64,000 bases of DNA from Plantactinospora mayteni (GTDB lineage Bacteria > Actinomycetota > Actinomycetes > Mycobacteriales > Micromonosporaceae), in the NCBI RefSeq assembly GCF_016862935.1, contig NZ_BONX01000035.1:1-64000 (forward strand). The letters run 5' to 3'. The translations under genes and the position numbers were made by a program. Each line of letters starts with the position of its first letter. Position 1 is the first letter of the stretch. The notes beneath the pieces were generated by a model. The model ran no database searches, was not told the DNA's origin, and saw only the letters and a list, made by a program, of their open reading frames with translations. Positions 17,235 to 25,210 of the stretch are shown here, piece after piece.

Positions 17235-17396
17235 CGCCGCGTCCCGGCTCCCGTGCTGGGCCCCGGGGCCGCTGACCTGCCGGATCGGCCGTCATCGGGG
17301 CGCCAGGTGGCGGACACTAACCACAGCGAGCGGTCGGCAGGATTGAACCACCGGCGACCGGGGCATACCGCCCAGGAGCCGGGATAGGAGGACAGC

Positions 17397-17828
17397 ATGG
17401 CCGATGTCGTACGCGACCCCGCTCGACCGGTCGCGGAGCAGTCCACCGCAGAGCTGGTGCAGCGCGCCACCGAGCAGGTGTCCCGGCTGGTACGCGACGA
17501 ACTGGCGCTGGCCCGGATCGAACTGGCCGAGAAGGGCCGGCACGCCGGGATCGGGGTGGGCCTCTTCGGCGGTGGCGGCGCGTTGGCGCTCGCCGGACTC
17601 GGCGTCCTGGTGGCCGCCGCCGTACTGGGACTGGCGCTGGTGATTCCGGCCTGGGCCGCCGCGCTGGTGGTGGCCGGGGCGCTCTTCATCCTGGCCGGGA
17701 TCTTCGCGCTGATCGGCCGGGGTCAGGTACGCCGGGCGGTGCCGGCGATGCCGAGCGCGACGGCGGACAGCCTGCGCGCGGACGTGCGTACGGTGGCCTC
17801 GGCGGTCCGGGACAGGGGACAGGGATGA
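17397..17828 (+). CDS. Phage-holin-like membrane protein (Holin-X / superfamily III)
   Basis: 143 aa with strong GGAGG before ATG 17397. The N-terminal helix STAELVQRATEQVSRLVRDE and LALARIELAEKG is the actinobacterial Holin-X pattern. Two membrane helices follow (ALAGLGVLVAAAVLGLALV, AALVVAGALFILAGIFALIG). Its stop overlaps the DUF3618 start. Such proteins are chromosomal in actinobacteria and are not evidence of a prophage. The role is probably in envelope maintenance, which is unproven. Confidence 0.85.
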   Translation: MADVVRDPARPVAEQSTAELVQRATEQVSRLVRDELALARIELAEKGRHAGIGVGLFGGGGALALAGLGVLVAAAVLGLALVIPAWAAALVVAGALFILAGIFALIGRGQVRRAVPAMPSATADSLRADVRTVASAVRDRGQG

Positions 17829-18136
17829 CCCGCAGCAACGGCTTCGGCAACCCGGAGGCGCTCCGGGCGGAGATCCGGCAGACCCGGGCAGAGTTGGGCG
17901 AGACGGTGCAGGCCCTGGCGGCCAGGGCGGACGTGAAGGCCCGGCTCAGGGGCTCGGCGGCGCAGACCCGAAACCGGGTGAAGCAGCGGGCCGGGCAGAC
18001 CGGCGCGAACGTCCGGTCCTCGGTACACGACGCCGGTTCGGTAGCGTTGCGCCATCCGGTGTCCTGGGCGGTGATGGCCGCCGGGGCGCTGGCCCTGGCG
18101 GTCGTGGTGCTGGTGGCACGAGGGAGACGTGGGTGA
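17825..18136 (+). CDS. DUF3618 membrane protein
   Basis: 103 aa. The N-terminus PEALRAEIRQTRAELGETVQ is the DUF3618 signature. A long amphipathic helix leads to one C-terminal membrane helix (WAVMAAGALALAVVVLVARG). ATGA overlap with the gene before and GTG overlap with the gene after make this the middle of a translationally coupled trio. Confidence 0.88.
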   Translation: MTRSNGFGNPEALRAEIRQTRAELGETVQALAARADVKARLRGSAAQTRNRVKQRAGQTGANVRSSVHDAGSVALRHPVSWAVMAAGALALAVVVLVARGRRG

Positions 18137-18405
18137 GCAGGGCAGTCAGCAAGGTGGCCTACCGGCCGGTGGGCATCCTCCTCGGGATGGCCGCCGGAGT
18201 GGCGGCCGGCGCGGTGTTCCGGCAGGTCTGGAAGTTGACCTCCGGTGACGGCGAGGCGCCCGACGCGACCGACGAGAATCGGGGCTGGGGCGAGATCCTG
18301 GCCGCCGCCGCGCTGCACGGGGCCATCTTCGCGGTCGTCCGGGCCGCCGTGGACCGGGGCGGCGCGATCGGGGTACGTCGGCTGACCGGCCGCTGGCCCG
18401 AGTGA
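18133..18405 (+). CDS. DUF4235 membrane protein
   Basis: 90 aa from GTG 18133. It has two membrane segments (PVGILLGMAAGVAAGAVF and ILAAAALHGAIFAVVRAAVD) separated by a short acidic loop, as in DUF4235 proteins. It is the last gene of the holin-like/DUF3618/DUF4235 operon. These three families commonly co-occur in actinobacteria; their joint function is not established. Confidence 0.87.
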   Translation: MSRAVSKVAYRPVGILLGMAAGVAAGAVFRQVWKLTSGDGEAPDATDENRGWGEILAAAALHGAIFAVVRAAVDRGGAIGVRRLTGRWPE

Positions 18406-18478
18406 GCCGAACGGTTTCCGGTGGGTCCGGGGCGGGGATCAGCGCCGACGGGCCACGGATCGTGAGTACGCTTCGGTT

Positions 18479-19177
18479 ATGCGTCGATCCCTCGTGCTCG
18501 CCGGTGCGCTGAGCCTGCTGTTGGCCGTCTCCGCAGGCTGCACCGAGCGGGGCGCCGATGACCCGGCCGGAGCCGGGGAGAACTCCACGACCCTGCCCGA
18601 GGCGGCCGAACTCCTCAAGGGCGCGGCGACCGAACTGGGCACGGTGAAGACCGCCCGGTTCGCGATCGCCACCGAGGGCGCGGCCGACACCCTCGGCATC
18701 AGCGCCGCCGAGGGTGTGATCACCTCGGCCGGCGAGGCGCAGGGGAGCGCCAAGATCGAGCAGGGCGGGCTGCCGCTGGAGCTGTCGTTCGTGGTCAAGG
18801 ACGAGACCCTGCACGTCAACGGGCTGACCGGCGGCTGGCAGAAGCTGCCGCTGGCCACCGCCGCCGCGATCTACGACCCGACCGCGATCCTCTCCCCGGA
18901 CCGGGGCGTCGCCAACCTGGTCGGCAAGGCCACCGGCACCACCACGGGCCGCGAGGAGGTCGGCGGGGTCGACACGTACCGGATCGAGGGGACGCTGCCC
19001 GGCACCGCGCTCGGCAACCTGGTACCGGGGGTCAGCGAGGACGTCACCGGCACGCTCTGGATCGGTGCCGACCGGAAGCTGCTGCACCGGGCCCGGTTCC
19101 CGGTGCCCGGCCAGACCGGGACGGTGACGGTGACCTTCTCGGAGTACGACGCTCCGGTCACCATCCGTGTCCCCTGA
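18479..19177 (+). CDS. lprG: LppX/LprAFG-family lipoprotein, LprG-like
   Basis: 232 aa. The signal peptide ends in the lipobox AVSAGC at about residue 21. The mature domain is the LprG-type lipid-binding half-barrel: [20 protein letters not shown] at the start, [20 protein letters not shown] in the middle, and [14 protein letters not shown] at the end. In mycobacteria LprG carries triacylated lipids and lipoglycans across the periplasm together with the exporter P55. Here the P55-like gene starts 11 bases before this gene ends, so the pair is conserved. Name by homology and context. Confidence 0.85.
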   Translation: MRRSLVLAGALSLLLAVSAGCTERGADDPAGAGENSTTLPEAAELLKGAATELGTVKTARFAIATEGAADTLGISAAEGVITSAGEAQGSAKIEQGGLPLELSFVVKDETLHVNGLTGGWQKLPLATAAAIYDPTAILSPDRGVANLVGKATGTTTGREEVGGVDTYRIEGTLPGTALGNLVPGVSEDVTGTLWIGADRKLLHRARFPVPGQTGTVTVTFSEYDAPVTIRVP

Positions 19178-20750
19178 TCCCGTGTCGCGGGCCGGTCGTC
19201 GGCTCGCGATCGGGGTGGGCGGCGCGGCGGTGCTGCTCGCCGCCCTCGACGCGTACGTCGTGGTGACCCTGCTGGTCGAGATCCTCGGCGACCTGGACGT
19301 ACCGGTCAACCGGCTGGAACGGGCCACCCCGGTGGTCACCGGCTACCTGCTCGGGTACGTCGCCGGGATGCCGCTGCTGGCCCGGCTCTCCGACCGGTAC
19401 GGCCGGCGCGTGGTCATCGAATGCTGTCTGGTCGGCTTCGCCGCCGGTTCGGTACTGGCCGCGCTCGCCGAGAGCCTGCCGTTGCTGGTCGCCGGCCGGG
19501 GCCTCCAGGGGCTGGCCGGTGGTGCCCTGCTGCCGGTGACGATGGCGCTGGTCTCCGACCTCGGTTCGGCCCGGCGCCGGGCACTGTCCCTCGGGCTGGT
19601 CGGTGCGGCACAGGAGTTGGGCAGCGTGCTCGGGCCGCTCTACGGCGCCGGGCTCGCCGCGCTGGCCGGCTGGCGCGGGGTCTTCTGGGTGAACCTGCCG
19701 CTCGCGGTCGTGGCGATCGTGCTGGTTCGGTTGACCCTGCCGGGGCGGGACGACCGACCCGACGCCGTCCGGCAGCGGGTCGACGTCGTCGGCGGACTGC
19801 TGCTGGCGGTCGCGCTCGGGCTGCTGGTGGTCGGCCTATACAACCCCGATCCGGCCCGTTCGCTGCTGCCGCCCTGGGGGCCGGTCACCGTCGTGGCCGG
19901 AGTACTGGTGTTCGGCGCGTTCCTGCTCTGGCAGGCCCGGGCCCGGACCCGGCTGCTGGATCCGACCGGGGTACGGATGCGCCCCTTCCTGGTCGCCCTC
20001 GGGGTGAGCGCACTGGCCGGCGCCGCGTTGCTGGTGACCCTGGTCGACGTGCAGCTCTTTGCGCAGACCGTACTCGGGCGCGACGCGGTGCAGGGCGCGC
20101 TGCTGCTCACCCGGTTCCTGGTGGCGCTGCCGGTCGGCGCGGTGCTCGGCGGGCTGCTCGCCCGTCGTATCGACGAACGGGTCCTCACCGTCGGCGGGCT
20201 GGCGTTGGCCCTACTCGGCTATCTGCTGATCGCCGCCTGGCCGGTCGACCCGCTGGCGGCCCGTTACGCGATCGGGCCGGTCGGGCTGCCCCGGTTCGAC
20301 ACCGACCTGGTACTGGCCGGTCTCGGCCTCGGGCTGGTCATCGCACCGCTGAGTTCCGCCGTACTCCGCGCGGTGCCGGCCGCGCAGCACGGCGTCGCCT
20401 CGGCCGCGCTGGTGGTGGCCCGGATGGTGGGCATGCTGCTCGGGGTCGCCGGGGTTACCGCATGGGGGCTGCACCGGTTCCAGCAACTCACCGCCGACCT
20501 GGTGACCCCGTTGCCGTTCGGTGTGGACCGTGCCGTCTACCAGCAGCGGGTCGCCGATTACACCACCGCCGTACGCGACGCGCTCCGGGTCGAGTACGCC
20601 GAGATGTTCACCGGTGCGGCGCTGTTCTGCCTGCTCGGCGCCGTCCTGGCGGTCGCTCTGGGTGGCCGGGAGAGTGCTGTCGAACCCTCCGTGACGGCGC
20701 GCGACGAGGCCGGGGAGAGTTCCCGGGCCGACCCGGTGTCGTCCGGTTAA
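19167..20750 (+). CDS. P55-like MFS lipid/drug exporter
   Basis: A 527-aa DHA2-type permease with about 14 membrane helices. Features include the helix A start [13 protein letters not shown], the loop 2-3 motif [12 protein letters not shown], and [20 protein letters not shown] for helix 4-5. GTG 19167 overlaps the lprG-like gene, so they are co-translated. The mycobacterial homologue Rv1410c (P55) exports triacylglycerides and affects drug tolerance. A periplasmic extension around residues 365-400 ([20 protein letters not shown]) sits between two late helices as in P55. The cargo here is inferred. Confidence 0.87.
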   Translation: MSPDPVSRAGRRLAIGVGGAAVLLAALDAYVVVTLLVEILGDLDVPVNRLERATPVVTGYLLGYVAGMPLLARLSDRYGRRVVIECCLVGFAAGSVLAALAESLPLLVAGRGLQGLAGGALLPVTMALVSDLGSARRRALSLGLVGAAQELGSVLGPLYGAGLAALAGWRGVFWVNLPLAVVAIVLVRLTLPGRDDRPDAVRQRVDVVGGLLLAVALGLLVVGLYNPDPARSLLPPWGPVTVVAGVLVFGAFLLWQARARTRLLDPTGVRMRPFLVALGVSALAGAALLVTLVDVQLFAQTVLGRDAVQGALLLTRFLVALPVGAVLGGLLARRIDERVLTVGGLALALLGYLLIAAWPVDPLAARYAIGPVGLPRFDTDLVLAGLGLGLVIAPLSSAVLRAVPAAQHGVASAALVVARMVGMLLGVAGVTAWGLHRFQQLTADLVTPLPFGVDRAVYQQRVADYTTAVRDALRVEYAEMFTGAALFCLLGAVLAVALGGRESAVEPSVTARDEAGESSRADPVSSG

Positions 20751-20834
20751 CGGTGCTGTCGCCGTGCCGTACCGTCGATGTCTCCGGGCCGTTGGCCGCG
20801 CTCTCAGGTCACATGTCGGAGAATTTCGTCGAGT

Positions 20835-21002
20835 AGGCTATGCGAAGTTTTTGCGTACGTGGTTTGCTGTTCCACGCTGTTGAGAGATGGCGTGGGTCGA
20901 GGGAAGTCCTCCTTCGTGGGGGCCGACTCAAGGCGCCGCTGCTCGAAAACGGCCAACCGGCCGCACGGCGTGCTCGGCCGCCAGTTTTAGAAGGAGATAC
21001 AC
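20835..21002 (+). promoter_or_regulatory. Long leader of the cold shock gene
   Basis: About 165 bases, less GC-rich than the surroundings, precede the cold shock gene and include GAAGTTTTTGCG. The region ends in AGAAGGAGATACAC directly before the ATG, an unusually strong ribosome binding site. Long structured leaders are typical of cold shock genes. No specific fold was worked out. Confidence 0.5.
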
Positions 21003-21206
21003 ATGGCGCAGGGAACCGTGAAGTGGTTCAACGCAGACAAGGGCTTCGGCTTCATCACCGTCGACGGCGGGGGTGCTGACGTGTTCGTCCACTTCTCGGC
21101 CATCCAGACCAGCGGCTACCGCACGCTGGAGGAGAACCAGCGGGTGGAGTTCGAGATCGCTCAGGGCCAGAAGGGGCCGCAGGCGGAGCAGGTTCGCCCC
21201 ATCTGA
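21003..21206 (+). CDS. CspA-family cold shock protein
   Basis: 67 aa, the standard size. RNP1 is KGFGFI and RNP2 is VFVHF. It starts [18 protein letters not shown] and contains [20 protein letters not shown]. It binds single-stranded nucleic acid and acts as an RNA chaperone. A very strong ribosome site and a terminator hairpin frame it as a monocistronic, highly expressed gene. Confidence 0.97.
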   Translation: MAQGTVKWFNADKGFGFITVDGGGADVFVHFSAIQTSGYRTLEENQRVEFEIAQGQKGPQAEQVRPI

Positions 21207-21259
21207 TTCCGTGACGGCCGGCCCCCGCCGGCCCGAGTTTCGATTGCTTTGGGATCCAT

Positions 21260-21288
21260 GTCGAGCCCCGCGACCCGCGGGGCTCGAC
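21260..21288 (+). terminator. Terminator after the cold shock gene
   Basis: A perfect 13-base GC-rich stem (21260-21272 with 21276-21288) and a 3-base loop lie 54 bases past the cold shock stop codon. Confidence 0.8.
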
Positions 21289-21385
21289 GTGTGTCCGGGG
21301 TAGCGCGAGGGCGGTCCGCCTGGCGACACCGGCCCGGCGCGGCACAGTAGGGACGGTCCGCCCGGCGCCACCGATCCGGCGCCGG

Positions 21386-21589
21386 TCAGGAGGGCCTGCC
21401 CCGGTTGCGGGCCCGCAGGCCCAGCGCCACCAGCACCAGCCCGGCGACCACCAGCACCGGCCCGAGTACGGCCCAGAGCGGTTCGCCGGTCATCACACTG
21501 CCGCCCAGCCGGCCCAGCCCCTGCAATGTCCAGACGGCGCCGACGACGACGGCCAGCAGCCCGAGCGTGAGCGGGAGCCACCCCTTCAT
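21386..21589 (-). CDS. Small two-helix membrane protein, 67 aa
   Basis: From ATG 21589: LPLTLGLLAVVVGAVWTLQG forms one membrane helix and AVLGPVLVVAGLVLVALGLR the second, ending in an Arg-rich cytosolic tail. This matches the layout of small actinobacterial integral membrane proteins of unknown role. A purine-rich motif (AGAGGAG) lies about 13 bases upstream. The open frame continues upstream into a tandem repeat, which is probably not translated. Confidence 0.65.
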   Translation of the reverse strand: MKGWLPLTLGLLAVVVGAVWTLQGLGRLGGSVMTGEPLWAVLGPVLVVAGLVLVALGLRARNRGRPS

Positions 21590-21606
21590 CTGTTTCGCTG
21601 CTCCTC

Positions 21607-21777
21607 TCCGCGACGAAGTCACGCCGCCTCCGCGACGAAGTCTCATCGTCTCCACGACCACCCGGTCGCATCCGCTGCACGACCACCCGGTCGCATCCGC
21701 TCCGCGACGAACCGGTGTCATCGTCTCCGTGCCGAACCGGCCGCATTCGTTCCGCGACCGACCCGTCGCAGTCAGCC
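21607..21777. repeat. Tandem array of seven degenerate 22-27-bp units
   Basis: Units start at 21607, 21629, 21651, 21676, 21701, 21726 and 21751. Each begins close to TCCGCGACGA. Units 3 and 4 are 24/25 identical and contain CACGACCACCCGGTCGCATC. The array fills the gap between the aldo/keto reductase gene and the small membrane protein gene. Confidence 0.85.
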
Positions 21778-21841
21778 AACCGTAGGACGGGCCGGAGCGC
21801 ACGTCGCCTCGCGGGACGGACGCACGCTTCGGCCGATCGAC

Positions 21842-22825
21842 CTACCAGCGGTCGTGCACCTGCGGGCGAACCAGTTCGGTGTAGACCGTGTCCACCGTGG
21901 CGGTCGCCTCGGCGGGCAGCGGCGCGAGCGCGGCGGCGGCGACGTTCGCGCGGGCCTGTTCGGCGTTGCGGGCGCCGGGGATGACCACCGTGACGCCGGG
22001 CTGGTCGAGGATCCAGCGGAGCGCGAACTGCGCCATCGTGGCACCCTGCGGCACGGCCGGACGCAGCCGGCGTACGGCCGCCAGCCCGGTTTCGTAGTCC
22101 ACCCCGGAGAACGTCTCGCCGACGTCGAACGACTCACCGTGCCGGTTGTAGTTGCGGTGGTCGTCGCTGCCGAAGGTGGTGTGCTCGTCGTACCGGCCGG
22201 AGAGCAGGCCACTGGCGAGCGGCACCCGCGCGATGATGCCGACCCCGGCGGCGAGGGCGGCCGGGAGGACCCGCTCGACCGGCTTGTGCCGCAGTGCGTT
22301 GAGGATGATCTGCACGCTTGCCACTCCGGGCCGGGCGATCGCGGCGAGCGCCTCCTCGCAGGTCTCCACACTGACTCCGTACGCCGCGATGCGTTCCTCC
22401 GCGACCAGGGTGTCCAGGGCGTCGTAGACGGCGTCGGTGGAGAAGACCGGAGTGGGCGGGCAGTGCAACTGCACCAGGTCGAGTACGTCCACCCCGAGGT
22501 TCGCCCGGGACCGGTCCGTCCAGGCCCGGAAGTTCTCCAGGACGTACGCCTCCGGGGTCTGCGGCACCCGGCGGCCCATCTTGGTGGCGACGGTGAGCCC
22601 GGCGTCGGGCCGCTCGCGCAGGAACCTGCCGATCAGTTGCTCGCTGCGCCCGTCGCCGTAGACGTCGGCGGTGTCCAGAAAGGTGACTCCGTCCTCGACG
22701 GCGGCGGTCAGCACCGCCAGGGCCTCGGACTCGCTGACCTGGCCCCAGTCCGCGCCGAGCTGCCAGGCGCCGAGCCCGACGACACCGGCCTCGCGGTTCA
22801 ACCGCGGGAATCTCCGCTTTTCCAC
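21842..22825 (-). CDS. Aldo/keto reductase
   Basis: 327 aa from GTG 22825. It contains the tetrad motifs: FLDTADVYGDGRSE (Asp, Tyr), VATKMG (Lys) and DLVQLHCPP (His). The NADPH-binding C-terminus appears as WILDQPGVTVVIPGARNAEQ. The GVSVETCEEALAAI segment is typical of the YajO/IolS-like branch. The substrate is unknown. The upstream longer frame runs antisense to the methyltransferase gene and is not used. Confidence 0.9.
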   Translation of the reverse strand: MEKRRFPRLNREAGVVGLGAWQLGADWGQVSESEALAVLTAAVEDGVTFLDTADVYGDGRSEQLIGRFLRERPDAGLTVATKMGRRVPQTPEAYVLENFRAWTDRSRANLGVDVLDLVQLHCPPTPVFSTDAVYDALDTLVAEERIAAYGVSVETCEEALAAIARPGVASVQIILNALRHKPVERVLPAALAAGVGIIARVPLASGLLSGRYDEHTTFGSDDHRNYNRHGESFDVGETFSGVDYETGLAAVRRLRPAVPQGATMAQFALRWILDQPGVTVVIPGARNAEQARANVAAAALAPLPAEATATVDTVYTELVRPQVHDRW

Positions 22826-22931
22826 GCCCGGGAGCCTATCCCGCGCCGAATTCGGGCCCACCGGGACCGCGTGCCGCCGGTATGGTGCCGGTATGGTAAA
22901 CAAGACGTACGTACGGTTTGAGGGGGGCGTC

Positions 22932-23765
22932 ATGTGGGATCCGGCCAGCTATCTCCGGTACGGCGACGAACGTTCCCGGCCCTTCCACGACCTGCTCGCC
23001 CGGGTCGCCGCCGAGCGCCCCCGGACAGTGGTCGACCTGGGCTGCGGCCCCGGCCACCTGACCACCACCCTGTCCGCCCGCTGGCCGACCGCCCGGGTCG
23101 TCGGGCTCGACTCCTCGCCCGAGATGATTGCCGCCGCCACCCGCGCGGATCCGGCCGCCGGGACCGGGTCGCACGATGGCCCGGCCGACCGCTCCCGGGT
23201 CGAGTTCGCGGTGGCCGACGCCCGGAGCTGGTCGCCGGGGCCCGAGGTCGACGTGCTGGTCTCCAATGCCGTGTTGCAGTGGGTACCCGGGCACCAGGAG
23301 TTGCTGCTGCACTGGGCCCGCGAGTCGAACCCCGGCTGCTGGCTCGCCGTCCAGGTGCCGGGCAACTTCGACGCCGCCTCGCACCGCGCGCTGCGGGACG
23401 TGGCCGAGGCGCCGCGCTGGCGGCACCTGGTCGCCGACCTGCTCCGGGCCGCGCCGGTCTCCGACGCGGCCGGCTACGCCGACCTGCTGACCGGTGCGAA
23501 CTGCGCCGTCGACGCCTGGGAAACTACCTACGTGCACCTGCTCCCGGCCACCTCCGGCGACGCCGACCATCCGGTGCTGACCTGGATGGAGGGGACGGCG
23601 CTGCGTCCGGTCCGGGCCGCGCTGGGCGGCGCGGGTACGGGCTGGGACGACTTCCGGGCCGCGCTGAACGAGCGGCTGGTCGAGGCGTACCCGGTCCGGC
23701 ACGGGCAGGTGCAGTTTCCGTTTCACCGCGTCTTCTTCGTCGCCCGTACCGGCGCACGTCAGTAG
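22932..23765 (+). CDS. tam: Trans-aconitate 2-methyltransferase-like SAM methyltransferase
   Basis: 277 aa from ATG 22932, preceded by GAGGGGGG. It starts MWDPASYLRYGDERSRPFHD, the Tam signature. The SAM-binding loop is VVDLGCGPGHLT (about 35-46), followed by VVGLDSSPEMI and SNAVLQWVPGH. Tam methylates trans-aconitate, a side product of aconitase. Fit to the family is good along the full length. An upstream ATG at 22893 would add 13 residues. Confidence 0.85.
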   Translation: MWDPASYLRYGDERSRPFHDLLARVAAERPRTVVDLGCGPGHLTTTLSARWPTARVVGLDSSPEMIAAATRADPAAGTGSHDGPADRSRVEFAVADARSWSPGPEVDVLVSNAVLQWVPGHQELLLHWARESNPGCWLAVQVPGNFDAASHRALRDVAEAPRWRHLVADLLRAAPVSDAAGYADLLTGANCAVDAWETTYVHLLPATSGDADHPVLTWMEGTALRPVRAALGGAGTGWDDFRAALNERLVEAYPVRHGQVQFPFHRVFFVARTGARQ

Positions 23766-23774
23766 GGAGTTTTC

Positions 23775-24800
23775 GTGACCGACCTCTCGGCCTTCATCGC
23801 CGGACTGCCCAAAGTGGAGCTGCACGTGCACCACGTCGGCTCCGCGATGCCGCGCATCGTGGCGGAGTTGGCCGCCCGGCACGAGGGCCGGACCCGGGTA
23901 CCGGCCGATCCCGAGGCACTCGCCGCCTACTTCGAGTTCCGCGACTTCGCCCACTTCGTCGAGATCTACCTGAGCGTCGTCGACCTGATCCGTGACCCGG
24001 AGGACGTCCGGCTGCTCACCTTCGAGGTGGCCCGGGAACTCGCCCGCCAGCAGGTCAGGTACGCGGAGCTGACGGTCACGCCGTACTCGCACGTGCACCG
24101 GGGGATTCCCGCGCCGGCGTTCTGCGAGGCGATCGAGGACGCGCGGCGGGCCGCCGAGACCGAACTCGGCATCTCGCTGCGCTGGTGCTTCGACATCCCC
24201 GGCGAGGCGGGGCTGCCGGCGGCCGAGCAGACCCTGCGGATCGCCCTCGACGAGCGGCCGGACGGACTGGTCAGCTTCGGGCTCGGCGGTCCGGAGGTGG
24301 GCGTACCCCGGCCGCAGTTCAAGCCGTACTTCGACCAGGCCCGGGCGGCCGGGCTGCGCTCCGTACCGCACGCTGGCGAGACCACCGGGCCGGGGACGAT
24401 CTGGGACGCGCTGCGCGAACTGGGCGCGGAGCGGATCGGGCACGGCATCTCGGCGGCCCAGGACCCGGCGCTGCTGGAACACCTCGCCGAGCGGCAGATC
24501 CCGATGGAGGTCTGCCCGACCTCCAACGTCCGGACCCGGGCGGTCGGCTCGATCGAGGAACACCCGCTGCCCCGGCTCGTCGAGGCCGGCCTGCTGGTGA
24601 CGGTCAACTCCGACGACCCGCCGATGTTCGGCACCACCCTCAACGACGAGTACGCCGTCGCCGCCCGGCTGCTCGACCTCGACGCCGCCGGGCTGGCCGG
24701 GCTGGCCCGCAACGCCGTCACCGCCTCGTTCCTGGCGCCGCCGGAGCGGGACAAGCTGACCGCCGAGATCGACGCCTACCTGGCCGCGCACCGGTCCTGA
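23775..24800 (+). CDS. Adenosine deaminase family enzyme, possibly aminofutalosine deaminase
   Basis: 341 aa. Zinc ligands appear in VELHVHHVGS (residues about 15-24), PHAGETTGPGT and VNSDDPPMFGT. Usual adenosine deaminases have HxHLxG; here the third position is His (HVHHVG). From memory, this variant and the segments FDIPGEAGLPAAEQ and FGLGGPEVGVPRPQFKPYFD mark a Streptomyces branch shown to deaminate 6-aminodeoxyfutalosine in menaquinone synthesis. Plain adenosine remains possible. No menaquinone genes are nearby. A strong terminator follows. Confidence 0.8.
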   Translation: MTDLSAFIAGLPKVELHVHHVGSAMPRIVAELAARHEGRTRVPADPEALAAYFEFRDFAHFVEIYLSVVDLIRDPEDVRLLTFEVARELARQQVRYAELTVTPYSHVHRGIPAPAFCEAIEDARRAAETELGISLRWCFDIPGEAGLPAAEQTLRIALDERPDGLVSFGLGGPEVGVPRPQFKPYFDQARAAGLRSVPHAGETTGPGTIWDALRELGAERIGHGISAAQDPALLEHLAERQIPMEVCPTSNVRTRAVGSIEEHPLPRLVEAGLLVTVNSDDPPMFGTTLNDEYAVAARLLDLDAAGLAGLARNAVTASFLAPPERDKLTAEIDAYLAAHRS

Positions 24801-24826
24801 CCCGAGCGGCCCGCCGGCAGACACAG

Positions 24827-24870
24827 GCTGACCCGGCGCGGGGTGCTGCGGGCGGCCGCGCCGGGTCAGC
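24827..24870 (+). terminator. Terminator after the deaminase gene
   Basis: A perfect 15-base stem (24827-24841 with 24856-24870), 27 bases after the stop codon of the deaminase gene. Confidence 0.75.
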
Positions 24871-25154
24871 GATCATGGGGCCGAGATCGACCGGGTACGT
24901 CTCCGTGCGCACCGCGCCCGACCTCTGCCGTTCTTATCGGCGCGCGGCGGAAACCAGGTGTGGGGGACCGTGCTTCCGCCGCGCGCCAGGCTCCACGGGC
25001 CGGGATTGGGGCAACATCTGTGGGTAGTGGCCCGGTGGAACTGGATGGGATCGGGCTCGATGCTGCCATCGCGGCGGGACGCTCGGACGGGCGTTAATCC
25101 AGACCTAAGGAAGACTTGCGCGAGACCAGAAACTCCTTGCCGGGACGCCCGATC

Positions 25155-25180
25155 CGGCCGGGAAAGGGGGTTCCCGGCCG
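25155..25180. terminator. Hairpin downstream of the histidine kinase gene
   Basis: A perfect 10-base stem (25155-25164 with 25171-25180) with a G-rich 6-base loop, 31 bases past the kinase stop on the minus strand. Confidence 0.6.
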
Positions 25181-25210
25181 AGTACCCGATCGGCGTCGGT
25201 CGGCCGCCGG

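Larger units (their letters stand above)
24801..25210. other. Structured 410-bp gap between convergent genes
   Basis: No credible protein gene. Three strong hairpins lie here: 24827-24870 (15-bp stem, 14-base loop), 24939-24987 (14-bp stem, 21-base loop) and 25155-25180 (10-bp stem, 6-base loop). The outer two suit terminators for the deaminase gene and the histidine kinase gene. The middle one is unexplained. Confidence 0.6.

Noticed and set aside
17397-18405. Prophage, because of the holin-like gene
   Set aside because: No other phage genes are present; this holin-like family with DUF3618 and DUF4235 is a usual chromosomal set in actinobacteria.
21607-21777. CRISPR array
   Set aside because: The units are directly adjacent with no unique spacers, and no cas gene is present.
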